64,000 nt of DNA from Piezodorus guildinii (lineage: Eukaryota > Arthropoda > Insecta > Hemiptera > Pentatomidae), in contig CM041297.1 in NCBI GenBank assembly GCA_023052935.1, positions 54,107,917 to 54,171,916 of the forward strand, read 5' to 3'. Positions 34,128 to 43,866 of this stretch are shown here, piece by piece. How positions within the stretch are numbered: the first letter of the stretch is position 1; each line of letters opens with the position of its first letter. The notes beneath the pieces were generated by a model that was given only the letters and a program-made list of their open reading frames with translations, ran no database searches and was not told where the DNA came from. Both the position numbers and the translations under genes were made by a program.

Positions 34128-34734
34128 AATTGTGCATTAATCAAAAAGAACGTTTTGAGCTATCTGAGAGAAAGAGACTTGTAGTGAAGATATGAAGCAG
34201 ATTAATTAAGAAGTTGGGATTTTATCGATACAGTCGGTCATGGGCCTAAGCAGGATTTCCGTTTAGGGGAGGTGGGAAATGGACACGGGTTGAAAATCGT
34301 AAGACGGGACCCAAGCTGGTCGAAAATATAAGTTATTTTTTTCAAACATTGTATACGCATATTAATTTCAAAATTAGGTATGTTTATGGAAGTACATTTT
34401 TAGTTACATTTACATAACGTCCTAAAAAAGAGATGTTCTCTATATTTGAGAAAATAACGTAGTTACAAGCGTATATATAGGCGAGATTTCAACTTTTTCA
34501 TTTTTCCTTTTCTTTTTTTTTTTTTTTTTTTTTGTTTATTGCGCTTTACTGATTCTAAAACTCTATACATACTTTTCTCTATTTTCAAAACTAACAAAGT
34601 TATGAGCGTATTTATGTGTAAAATTAAATTTTTTTTTCTCTTTTGTATAATTATTCACGTTTTTTGGTTAAAAAAAAAGAAAAACTAATACATTTTTTTC
34701 TCTATCTTAAAAAATAACTGATTTATTGAATTAA
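34128..34734. other. Unassigned AT-rich DNA, partly related to family D
   Basis: Two segments (near 34420-34490 and 34545-34630) share patterns such as CTCTATACATACTTTTCTCT and ACAAAGTTATGAGCGTATTT with the repeat at 46540/51011. They may be the 5' part of the unnamed family D element that follows. T run at 34510-34533. Confidence 0.4.
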
Positions 34735-35015
34735 ATCACTTTTAATCGGCCGATATTTTAAAAATAACCTGCCGATATCAACGTCTAGGTGTTACGATTA
34801 AACTTGCAAGGACTAGTATTTTTGTGGCGTGTAAAAAAAGAAAAATGTTCCAGTAGTTTGGAAGAAATGCCGCGGACGGCGAGCAGACGGATTGTTTTTT
34901 AATCGTTATTCGGATTTTATGCATCTTGAATTGCAAGCCCTCAAATTTAGAGGGGGTAATTTTTTTTCTTTTTTTGGTTGATTACAAAGGGTTTATTATT
35001 ACGAATAATAAGCCA
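34735..35015 (+). mobile_element. Unnamed interspersed repeat (family D), 3' part
   Basis: It shares CTTTTAATCGGCCG, ATATCAACGTCTAGGTGTTA and the 3' module (GCCCTCAAATTTAGAGGGGG, GGTTGATTACAAAGGGTTTA, then an ATTATT...AATAAT hairpin) with 53290-53578. The conserved 3' end, ATTACAAAGGTTCATTATTG then AAAATAATAAA, recurs at least six times in the window. No coding sequence; superfamily unknown. Confidence 0.6.
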
Positions 35016-35505
35016 ACAAATTAATTGATTGCTATTTTTTTTCGAAGCTATTAGCTTTATTAATACACTACGGAAACTACTCTTCTTACAATGATGTTTC
35101 AAAAAAATTGGTCCTGTGGTTTCGGAGAAACGCCCTGGACGGCGTATGGCAGACTAAATTATAAGATAAAATCTAACATATATATTTATTTATTTATATA
35201 TGTGTGTGCGTGTACTTTAATTATTTACCTACAAAAACATAACAAACATATGAATATAATTGTAATTTATAGATCTGTAAACTTATTCTTATGGAATACC
35301 TGGATAAGTTGTGAAGGTCTGTGACTTGCACAGTCCATTATTTCTTAGGAAAATGATGAAGTTAAGCATTATACATTATTATTATATAACTTGAACTTAG
35401 TGTATTTTTTTTTTGTTTATTGCACAATTTCTTTCTTTGCATTGTTCTCATAAACAAATTATAAATTACTTAAGACCTTTATTCAGAATAAATAACTAAA
35501 TTTTA
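35016..35505. other. Mostly unassigned, with a family D fragment
   Basis: 35093-35150 (AAAAAAATTGGTCCTGTGGT then TTCGGAGAAACGCC) matches the family D interior at 53393-53430. The rest is AT-rich without features. Confidence 0.45.
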
Positions 35506-35942
35506 AAAATTCGGAGTAGAGATTTGGGGCTCTACTAAACCATCAAATTCATCTCGTCTCCAATCCTTACAATCCAAAATCCTTCGAAAAATCCTCAATG
35601 CTCCTTATTTTGTCACAAATAAACTCATCCATAAAGACCTTATATTCCCTTTGTTGCTGACTTGGCCCGAACCAGGTACCACTCCTTTCATGACAAACTC
35701 CATTCCCACTCTAACCCACTAGTTTCAATCCTTGCTTCCTCTACAATCTCTGATAATCCTCCGAGACGTCTGAAAAGAAGATGGCCCCGAGACCTTCTTG
35801 TTTAACATAGTCTTTGGGGAGCTGCCAATGGGTAGTATCCCTACATATGAATCATGTCAACTTATCTTGTATCACATTTACTAAATGTATTTTATTAAAC
35901 AGTTGTAAATACCAATAAATATATTTAAAAAAAAAAAAAAAT
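35506..35942 (+). pseudogene. Jockey-clade LINE, 3' end with poly-A tail
   Basis: The plus strand reads GVEIWGSTKPSNSSRLQSLQ then SKILRKILNAPYFVTNKLIH KDL, the conserved C-terminal part of jockey reverse transcriptases. The reading degrades after about 60 codons. The 3' UTR contains CACATTTACTAAATGTATTT and TATTAAACAG and ends in a poly-A run (35927-35942). It is heavily 5' truncated, as expected of a dead-on-arrival LINE insertion. Confidence 0.85.
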
Positions 35943-36304
35943 TTAAAAATTAGCTTTTAGAGATAAACGTTGCATTCCTTGATCATGTGATATAAGCACA
36001 TTAGCTAAATTAAATAATGGTTGTTTGTTCTCTAGACGTGTGATCATTAAAAAATCTAAACATGTCATGAATATAAGGTGCTTTCTCATTCTGCTGAGTT
36101 TTGAAGTAAAAAAAAAATATATATTACTGTCTCACAAATATGTTTTTGCTGACAATCTTTCGCTAAATTTTGCTATTAAACGGTGGGGAAAGCACAAATG
36201 TGTGTTGGAGACGTGTAGAGTTTAATAAAATTTCATTATTATTGTTATTGATGAGAAATGAAAATGAACGTATCTAACTCACCTAATAGTTTTCTTGTCT
36301 TCTT
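35943..36304. other. Unassigned AT-rich DNA
   Basis: A 66-codon plus frame (36025-36225) shows no domain. Nothing else recognised. Confidence 0.45.
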
Positions 36305-36572
36305 TTTATTTATTTTTTTATTTAACGTCACTTTATGCTATTTTGGCTAATTGGACGATGCTACAGTGGGGGTCCTAAATTTTTCTATCCACGTTTAATA
36401 AGGGTAGGGAGTACCTGACATCGCACAGGCTTTTTAAGTTCCCTTCGAAAGGCGACATAACCAGGAATTTTTTAATCACATTAAAAAATCCTAGGACCAC
36501 CTGCGGGTTTAGACTCGTGACCTTTGGCATAGAAGGCTGCTATGATAGCCGCCTTGCTACAGGATATTCCCC
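36305..36572 (-). mobile_element. SINE1, near full length
   Basis: Reverse tail TTTATTTTTTTATTTAACGT near 36306. Body landmarks are GACATCGCACAGGC and TTAAAAAATCCTAGGACCAC. The B box in reverse is GGGTTTAGACTCG (weakened). The head GGAATATCCTGTAGCAAGGC lies near 36570. Confidence 0.83.
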
Positions 36573-37188
36573 TTCTTTTTATTGAATAGAGCTTTAGAGA
36601 GAGCATCTAGCTCCTACCATGGTCCCCTTTTAATTAACAAAAAAAAAAGTATGGCTAGTTGTAAGTTGGACAATCGAGCGTTTGTCAGTTATGCTTTAAG
36701 CGCTCATTGGCGTTGACAGTTTATTATCTTCGACGGTTTCGACGTGAACTGGCACTCCATAAAGCCTTCCTATGTTGGAAACTGTTTGCTTATAGGGTAG
36801 AAGGTATCTAGACGAACATTTTATTATTAGAAGCGTACGTAGGTAAGATTTTAAGCTACTAACGAGGCTTTTCACTGCGTATTTCTTTTTCGATCATCAG
36901 GAATATATTTGTCATTCTTTGGCGAAAATTTACAACAACTTATATATTATAAGTTAATGAAAATAATTACTAACACACATATTAGTCATTTATTTAATAC
37001 GCATCGTACTAGACCCGAAAACGTGCTGTTTATGATATACGTTTTGAATACCTGCCTTTCTTGCAATTTGAGGTTTTAATCCTAACCGCATGTTAGCCGT
37101 TTTTTATTATTTTCTCTAAATCATCCTTTTTTTAAATCTTATTTCTCATTTTTGTATACTTTTTTACTTACTCGGAAATTTGCCCCGC
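36573..37188. other. Unassigned DNA
   Basis: No gene recognised. Confidence 0.45.
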
Positions 37189-37660
37189 ATTTGATCTAAT
37201 CCAAAGAATGTAAAACAAAAACTATAAAATAGCTCATTAGTTCGATAACATATTTGAAGTGAAAATGACTGACACACATCAAATATTTACGATGCTCTTA
37301 ACACCAAGGTTTTTTTTTCAAGTCCTCTGTATTTTTCTCATTTTCTGCAGAAATTGTTGACAGTGCAATTAGTTCCAGATTAATTTTAGTGATGTCATCG
37401 TATTTAGAAGGTTTTATAAGGACTAAATCGGCTAGGCCACGTGTTTCAGCTGCGTTCGTTAGTTCAGAAACCGATGGTTGCACTTTTCTGCTCGATTTTT
37501 CTTCTTTTATTCTTTTGTTGCTTACATCGGACATGTGCTAAGTAAGCATTATATCTAAACCAGAGATTGTATAATAAACACTATAAAATAGTTCATTTGT
37601 TAATCACTTAATTCCAAGTGAAAATGACCGACATATATCAAATATTGACGAGCTTCTTTC
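37189..37660 (+). repeat. Pair of ~110-bp direct repeats, period ~357 bp
   Basis: 37189-37300 and 37546-37660 align at roughly three quarters identity: ACTATAAAATAGCTCATTAG with ACTATAAAATAGTTCATTTG, and AAGTGAAAATGACTGACACA with AAGTGAAAATGACCGACATA. Both include a TATAAAATAG box about 40 bp before the same ATG context (GTGAAAATGAC). Both also keep the first residues of a reading frame (MTDTHQIFT and MTDIYQILT). Confidence 0.6.
37298..37534 (-). CDS. Small hypothetical ORF, charged, between the direct repeats
   Basis: A 78-codon minus frame starting MSDVSNKRIKEEKSSRKVQP and ending EDLKKKPWC. It is hydrophilic and lysine/glutamate rich, with no transmembrane segment and no domain I recognise. 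Its amino-acid make-up is more protein-like than neighbouring AT-driven frames (Ser, Glu, Asp, Val, few Ile/Tyr runs). Its last codons overlap the first direct repeat. It could be an exon or a remnant of a retroposed gene. Weak support. Confidence 0.25.
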   Translation of the reverse strand: MSDVSNKRIKEEKSSRKVQPSVSELTNAAETRGLADLVLIKPSKYDDITKINLELIALSTISAENEKNTEDLKKKPWC

Positions 37661-37803
37661 CTAATCCAAGTCTTTTACAAATAATAGTCAAGCTATTAAA
37701 TGAAACCGTAAGAACAGGCTTGATTGTCTTTGGAGAGATAGTAACCTGTTGTTTTATAATTGCTATAATGCTATGTAAATTTCCAAAGATAGCAATGGCA
37801 TAA
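37624..37803 (+). CDS. Small hypothetical membrane ORF
   Basis: Reading from the ATG shared by both direct repeats gives 59 residues starting MTDIYQILTSFFPNPSLLQI. A hydrophobic segment, VFGEIVTCCFIIAIMLC, could span a membrane. A consensus-like splice donor, ACCGTAAGA, lies at 37705-37713, so this might instead be a first exon that ends there. TATAAAATAG lies about 40 bp upstream. No homologue is recognised and the frame may be chance. Confidence 0.25.
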   Translation: MTDIYQILTSFFPNPSLLQIIVKLLNETVRTGLIVFGEIVTCCFIIAIMLCKFPKIAMA

Positions 37804-38089
37804 ATAAAATGATGGATTTGTGATGAATAATTGGCTTGCGAAACATTTGGTGAAAATGGATCAAGATAGCAATCGATGTTGAGATAGGGTTTCAAGCGAA
37901 GCCCATAACAATGGAAAATTTTCAAATCGCTGGGTCAGATTTACTAGAAATAATAGAATTGAACTAGTTTTATTTAATTTTTTTTATAGAATGATATTAC
38001 AATCTGTCCTAATTAGGACATTCATAATAGTGATCAAGTACTACATTCATACAATATTTACAAAACTATAAAATAATATAATAATAATA
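37804..38089. other. Unassigned spacer before the RTE element
   Basis: AT-rich; ends in AATAATAATAATA, which is the RTE 3' tail in reverse. Confidence 0.45.
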
Positions 38090-39181
38090 ATAGCCTTAGC
38101 GAACCCGAAGGTTCCATGCCGATACCACCAAATTCCGCCTACACAGACTCGTCCAATGTTCACCATTCAAGCCCAAGCCCCCGAGATCAGCCTTAACGCA
38201 ATCCTCCCATCTCCGCTTCGGCCTACCTTTCAGACGCCTACCAGTCGGATCAGCAAATACCAACTTTCTCGGAATCCGCTCGTCATCGAGCCCAACAACT
38301 TCACTCGCCCATTTGAGTCTCCGCGATGCAATCAGCTCGATTATATTCACAGGATGCAAGTTCCGCAATTCCGCGTTGTGCAACCTTCTAAACCCCCCAG
38401 TGGCCTCATCTCTCTTCGGACCAAATATTTTACGCAATACCTTATTTTCGAAAACCTTAAGCCGTTGTTCATCCTTCAAAGTAAGCGGCCACGTTTCACA
38501 TCCGTAAAGAACCGTTGGAAGAATAATAGTTTTATAAATTCTAATCTTTAAGTTTTTAGATAGAAGCCGCGAACTAAGTAACTTAGCAAATGAATAATAA
38601 CACGCATTTCCCACCTTTAACCGGGACTTTATTTCTTCCTGGATTTCATTTTTTCTAGTTATAATTGAACCTAAATACTTGAATTTCTCTACGTGTTCAA
38701 AAGTATGACCTGATACATCAATATCACCAAGATCGACACCATTTCTGCTACTAATCATATACTTCGTCTTATCGGTATTTAATTCGAGTCCTATTTCTTT
38801 ACCGGTTTTTATTAACACACTTGTATTTAGTTGTATGGTTTCCGTGTCTTCACCTAGCAGTACCAGATCATCGGCATACCCCAAAATCGGAATCTTGTCA
38901 CCCATATTTAAGCCTTTCTCGGTACACATCACCTTTTCTATGACATATTCTAAAGCTAAATTAAATAACACAGGTGAAAGGGAGTCACCCTGTTTCAAAC
39001 CCGATCGCACCTCAAATCTCTCGGAGTAATTATGACCGATTCTAACTTTATGGAATGTTTCCGACAAACACATCTCTACAAGGTTTACTAACTTTCTAGG
39101 TATTCCCTGTTCAATCATGATATTATATAGCTTCTGACGGTCTATTGAATCATAAGCCTTTTTAAAATCGATATAAAATAA
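38090..39181 (-). pseudogene. RTE-clade LINE, 5'-truncated, RT C-terminal half intact
   Basis: The longest coding stretch in the window: about 360 codons open from the 5' break at 39181 to the stop at 38096. From the N-terminus: motif A FYIDFKKAYDSIDRQKLYNI (39115-39181), motif B RSGLKQGDSLSPVLFNLALE, catalytic LGYADDLVLLGED, EFKYLGS-type motif (EKFKYLGSIITRK), YKTIILPTVLYGCETWPLTL, and C-terminal GRPKRRWEDCVKADLGGLGL. All three catalytic aspartates are present. The apurinic-like endonuclease and the N-terminal RT are missing, so it cannot move by itself. The very short 3' UTR and TATTATTATTATTA tail fit RTE. Lack of stops suggests a fairly recent insertion. Fragments of the same family lie at 20443 and 43768. 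Confidence 0.88.
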
Positions 39182-39182
39182 A

Positions 39183-39300
39183 ATGACTTGTATGACTTCT
39201 AGGCCTTGTAAATATTTTATTAATTTTATATTGTATATTATAAAATAATATACAATATAAAATTAATAAAATATGTACAAGGCCTAGAAGTCATACAATC
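39183..39300. repeat. Inverted repeat of ~55-bp arms at an RTE/jockey junction
   Basis: GACTTGTATGACTTCTAGGC (39183) and GCCTAGAAGTCATACAATC (39282-39300) are the outer ends of two complementary arms that meet at TATTATAAAATAATA near 39240. It lies exactly between the 5' break of the RTE element and the jockey 3' end, and looks like the jockey 3' UTR plus an inverted copy of it. Confidence 0.8.
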
Positions 39301-39745
39301 ATCAAGCATACATCACATTGAGTGGAGAATCTAGCCAGTGCTAGAGCCCCAATATATATGTTTACAAGAGGTTCCGGCGCCTTGCCGTTTCAACCTTCTA
39401 GAGGAATAGTAAGGGTGTGTGAAGCTGGATAGGGATTGAGCTAGTTGATTGGGTTAATGAATAAGGTTCTGATGGAACATGGAGAATTTGGATGTAATAT
39501 TGTCTAGAACAAATGGAATATTTAGGTCGTGGTGTAAGATATGGTTGTTTACGTAATAACAAGTATTAACTATGGTTCGGGGGCCTTTGGACTGAGGATT
39601 TAATGCATTTAGTGTTAAAAAATTTGGCTGTTCCCCACAGTTCAAGTCCGTAGGCCAAATAGGTTTCAGTACTGTCTTGTATATTAGCAATTTGTTTTCA
39701 AGAGATAGTTTAGAATTTCTGTTCAATAGTCTGTATTATTAGCCA
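39301..39745 (-). pseudogene. Jockey-clade LINE, 3' fragment (second subfamily)
   Basis: The minus strand reads NRNSKLSLENKLLIYKTVLK then PIW, followed by a region around RTIVNTCYYVNNHILHHDLN and IPFV, matching jockey reverse-transcriptase C-termini (RNSKLS..NKLL(I/V)YK..LKPIW...HRDL.IP). About 90 codons remain open, with a decayed stretch (TDLNCGEQPNFLTLNALNPQ) in the middle. It differs from the other jockey copies here (RRSKLS, RRSNLS), so it is another subfamily. Confidence 0.78.
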
Positions 39746-40604
39746 AATCGTCGATTAAATTCTTGTCGAATTTTATTTAATAACATACTTAATTACATCA
39801 TTTAAAATAGAATATTGGGTAAATATTTGGTTATGAATTGGGGACGTTGTAATCACACCTTAACTCCCTCTCAGTTAATTATACGTAAATGAAACAGAGC
39901 AACCTATCAGATCATCTGTGATGAGGAAGAGAGGACGGTTCCTCTTCCTGACACGATTCCTAACACCTTATCCTCAAGGAGATCCTCCATCCAGTTCCTT
40001 TTCAGTATTCTGCACGGGAGAAGTGTGAGCTATCCTAGAAGAGCTTTAATAGTGTGATTAATGTGTTCGTGAAGCAAAGAGTGAAAGCACTGGCGACCTT
40101 AGTTCATTGTTCCCAGTGAGTGCTGAGGTCTTGCGCCTCATTACATGAAGATCAATAGTCAATTTAACTTCTTGTAAAATTTATGTTTCTTATGAATTAA
40201 CCGGAATTAGTAAACGACTTAGTACAGGCCGCTAATGGAGAAATTATTTTTCTTAATGGTATGAAACTATAAAACTTTTCATCAAGAAATAATTAGTTCA
40301 TATTCTGCATTTTCAAGCCTGACAATTTGAACATGGTTTTAACCGCACTGTCTTCCTTTAATTCCGGAAGGAAGTGATTCGTCCAACACAGCCAATCACA
40401 GTTAATTGTATATTCTGTTATGGATCCATTCTATATTCTGCTGTTTACGTTTTGCAATTAACTCTGCAGTTACTATTCTTATTCTTGTTGACTGACATAA
40501 GTAACGACAGGTTGACTGATGGTCATAGGTTGATAAGGTCTAGAAAATTGGTATTTAAGACGGTTTTAAGAAATCAGGATTGATGACTTTGTAAAGCAGA
40601 CCTC
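39746..40604. other. Unassigned DNA
   Basis: No gene recognised. 39930-40140 is somewhat GC-richer. A 69-codon plus frame at 40374-40583 has no domain. Confidence 0.45.
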
Positions 40605-40865
40605 TTTTGGTTTATTATTTTCAATAATGAACCTTTGTAATCGAAACAAAAAAATACCTCAAAATTTGAGAGCTTACGTTTCAAGATGTGTAGAACACGA
40701 ATAACGGATAAAAAAAAATCCGTTTTTTCTAATTAATAAATAATTAAATACCAAAAAGAAAACCAAATCATTGAAATCGGTTCAGGAATAGCAGAGATAT
40801 AGCGTTTTGAAATTAGGAGTGGTGATATGCTATTTTCCTTTTAATTATTTATTCCTTTCATATTA
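40605..40865 (-). mobile_element. Unnamed repeat (family D), ~260 bp
   Basis: Reverse orientation: TTTATTATTTTCAATAATGA at 40611, CCTTTGTAATCG, GAGAGCTTACGTTTCAAGAT, GTAGAACACGAATAACGGAT, ending AGTGGTGATATGCTATTTTC near 40840. The same start (AAAATGGCATATCAT...) and end are seen at 52700-52965. Confidence 0.65.
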
Positions 40866-41658
40866 CCTGATTGTCTGTAATCAGCTATATAAACAGTCAT
40901 ACCGCAATATCGTTATTTTGAAATAATAAACTATTGTGTAATGATTGGCAGCATTTTCTTTAATGGTATTATGGAAATTTTTGTTGCTTCTTCCAAGAAC
41001 AAAGCCTTCAAACACCTGACGTTTCTTCAGTACTTATCGCAAGTCACCCAGAAAGGAGAAAGGTTCAATCATATCTGAAATGAGCGCATACGTCATCCTA
41101 ATCCAGAGCGTGTGGGTGTGTTGTGGGTAGGGCTGTATGTGCGACCGATAATAATAATTAACAATATAATATATTCAAAGTAACCTTTTTATAAATTAAT
41201 AATTCAGTTTCAATTTTCAAATCGGCTTCAACTCTCATTACACATTACCTTGTTAGTATTAGCATTTTCTTTCTTTTTTTGACAACGATATTGTAAGGTT
41301 TTATCTAATATTTTGATAAGATATATTTTTGGCCGTTTTCAAAAGAAGTTGATTTACTTCCGTATTTTACAATCTTCAAGTATCTATTATATATATTTCT
41401 CTATATATCATTTTCCACTGCCTCATCAGTGTCGTCTAATTTCACTTATCAACATCTCATCGGCCATCCTGCACGGCTTCTATGCACATGGAAGCTTATA
41501 CGGCAATAAATCAACTTTCGGAAACGACCAAAAATATATCTTACAAAAATATTGACCCAAAAGAAAAATTAGGACTATGATGGGAAATTATCTTTTGATG
41601 TTATGCTTGCCTCGGTAAATGATCAAGATATAAAGCTATACGTTCATCAAATTTCATT
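40866..41658. other. Unassigned AT-rich DNA
   Basis: No gene recognised; an 80-codon frame at 41313-41555 carries no known motif. Confidence 0.45.
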
Positions 41659-41670
41659 AACATTAAATGG

Positions 41671-41953
41671 TGGGATCACTTGTAGCTGGGTGGTTAGCGT
41701 AACAGCCTCCTATGCCAAAGGTCACGGGTTCAAACCCGCAGGTGGTCCTAGGATTTTTTTAATGGGAGTAAAAAATCCTTAGTTACGCCGTCCTTCGGAG
41801 GGGACGTTAAAAGGTGGTCCCGAGCCTGTGCGATGTCAGGTACTCGTTAAAGATCCCTATCCTAATAAAACCTGGATAGGCAAACTTTAGAACTCCCACT
41901 GTAGCATCGTCCGATTAGCCATAGTAGCATAAAGTGACGTTAAATAAATAAAC
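41671..41953 (+). mobile_element. SINE1, full length with 12-bp TSD
   Basis: The best copy in the window. Target duplication AACATTAAATGG at 41659-41670 and 41954-41965. Head GGGATCACTTGTAGCTGGGT, A box GGTTAGCGTAACAG, B box GGGTTCAAACCC, body with CCCGAGCCTGTGCGATGTCA, tail GTTAAATAAATAAAC. Intact pol III boxes and a perfect duplication mark it as young. Confidence 0.93.
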
Positions 41954-42477
41954 AACATTAAATGGTTAGTTGAATTAAAATAGCATGGACATCATACGCA
42001 TAAATTATACCTTAACACATGACAGGTCTTCTTTTTCTTAGATTTAAAGGATGACTAATATATAAAGTAATTTTTTTTAAAACAATTGCTTAAATTTGAT
42101 TACTAATTAATATGTCTGCGAATAATTAAAATAATAACATGTTAGAGAAGTATATTTTTCTCTTGTATCTATTATGCAACAATATAAAAAGAAATTTCTC
42201 ATAATTATTAAAGATTATGTTTGTCAATTTCGAAACATTTTATAATATCCTCCACGCGTTAACTCGTGTTACCACTAGTTTTTTATTTTTACATATAAAA
42301 AAGCTATTATATAAGAATAATTTTAAGGTTTAATATAAATAGCTTAAAAGTACTTCTTCTAGCAATATATTTTTACTTTCACTTACCTATATATGAAATA
42401 TATAGTAAGGGAAAATTTTAGAGTTCTAGTTTTCAACCCTGGAATACTAAATAAACTAAATACACGTTTAGAGCCCC
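41671..42477 (+). repeat. 0.8-kb direct duplication, copy 1 (SINE + flank + HINE end)
   Basis: This segment is almost identical to 57091-57898, in the same orientation 15.4 kb away. It contains the SINE, about 410 bp of non-repeat DNA (ATGTCTGCGAATAATTAAAA, TATCCTCCACGCGTTAACTC) and the start of HINE copy E. Similarity begins at the SINE head and stops inside the HINE at GAGCCCC. Confidence 0.85.
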
Positions 42478-43429
42478 CTGAGTTCAAATAAACAAGTCCC
42501 ACAAAAAGGCCTGTGTGTATGTGGTAAATCTAGCACGAAAACGAAAAATCGTAAGAAACTGAAATTTCATATTAATTACAACTATAAGTCAGAGATGAAA
42601 CAGCAACTTTTTTATCACAATCGCCGAACCCGAAGAGTAATTTTATCCATTCATTTTGCACCTTCCTTCGATTTCCCCAAAAACGGCTCTAACGTTTTCG
42701 ATTTAGCTCGCTATATTGATGTAAAATTTAATGGACTTTAATATTATGTAAGTTTTATTCTGATCGAAATGGTCTAACAGGGCTTAAATGCCGTTATTTT
42801 AAATTTTCTAGCTCTAAAGTATCTTTAGATGAGGAAGATGGTTGGGGGTTGACTCGACCTGAAGACGCTGCCTAAAGGAGTCACATTGTAGGCCGAAACG
42901 TCGGCACATAATTAAAATAACACTTATTTTAAATGTGTGTTTTTAATTTATGACCGCATCCCCAACCATCTTCCTCATCTAATTTCTCAACGGTCAACAA
43001 AACTCCATCATTATAAAGTATCTTTAATTGTGTAGTTACGAAAAATTAACCACATCACTTTGTTAGTTAGCATTGATAAAAAAACGGATAAATATATTAG
43101 TTGAACGAATTAGATATCCAACCATAGGAGAAAAGAGCAAACAATGATTTGTTGTATCAATTTGTGTTTTTGAACATAAGAACATTAATATACTATAATA
43201 TACCGTTTTAAAGCTCAATATTTTATAGATAAAAAAAAAAAAAAAAAAAAAAAAACTGATTCTGTAGATAATAATATAATAAAATAAAGCACATGTTTCT
43301 ATCTAAATACAATTTAATTAATTCTTTAACCTTTTTACTTTCACTTACCTAGTTATATTTCATCTCTAACTGTATTTGAAAATTCTTAAATTAATTTTAA
43401 CATCAGAGGTAAGTAAAAGTCGTGTATTG
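42371..43429 (-). mobile_element. HINE-like element, copy E
   Basis: The 3' hairpin end lies at 42371-42410 (TTTACTTTCACTTACCTATA then TATGAAATATATAG) and the 5' subterminal motif, diverged, at 43409-43429 (AGGTAAGTAAAAGTCGTGTA). The internal CAGGGCTTAAATGCCG is conserved. A 186-bp element with its own target duplication sits inside it (42828-43013), and an A run at 43231-43254. Confidence 0.7.
42828..43013 (+). mobile_element. 186-bp insertion with 13-bp TSD and hammerhead-like core
   Basis: Flanked by TAAAGTATCTTTA at 42815-42827 and 43014-43026, a perfect 13-bp target duplication. It contains inverted arms GATGAGGAAGATGGTTGGGG (42828) and CCCCAACCATCTTCCTCATC (42960-42979), and between them CTGAAGA (42859-42865), a hairpin (GCCT...AGGC) and GAAACGTCGG (42895-42904). 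The TSD length points to target-primed retroposition rather than cut-and-paste. No protein is encoded. Confidence 0.7.
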
Positions 43430-43767
43430 TTTATTATAACTTACAAAAAATGTTCGGCCCAATTATCTTTTTTTTATCTATCCAAATTATATAAAATTTT
43501 CCAAAATTGTTCTTGTATGTGTAAAATTTATTGAAAATAGTTGTGACTCGATTGTTTAACTGTCGTTTGAGAAATTATAACCAAAGGTACTGTAAATTGG
43601 CAACAAAGTTTCTAGCTATAGCGAAAATTATTTTAATATTGATTCCAACCATGTAAGGCGAAGGGACGTTTGGCAAAGCATGTGATTTGATTCATAATTA
43701 TTTCCTTGATATATTCACCGCTTGGTATTCGGAGATAACGTCATGATTTTATCTTTCAAAAATTTTA
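43430..43767. other. Unassigned AT-rich DNA
   Basis: No gene recognised. Confidence 0.45.
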
Positions 43768-43855
43768 ATAATAATAATAATAAAAATAGGCTTACCGAAC
43801 CCGAAAGTTCGATGCCGATACCACCAAATTCCGCTTACACAGGTTCGTCCAATGT
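43768..43855 (-). pseudogene. RTE 3' tail fragment (88 bp) with 11-bp TSD
   Basis: The reverse of TGGACGAACCTGTGTAAGCG...TTCGGTAAGCC plus a TATTATTATT tail, matching the 3' ends of the RTE copies at 20443 and 38090. It is flanked by CAAAAATTTTA at 43757-43767 and 43856-43866, a perfect 11-bp duplication. It is an extreme 5'-truncated insertion and fixes the exact 3' end of this RTE family. Confidence 0.85.
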
Positions 43856-43866
43856 CAAAAATTTTA

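Noticed and set aside
38156..38551. 131-codon plus-strand frame (also at 20504)
   Set aside because: Antisense shadow of the RTE reverse-transcriptase coding sequence.
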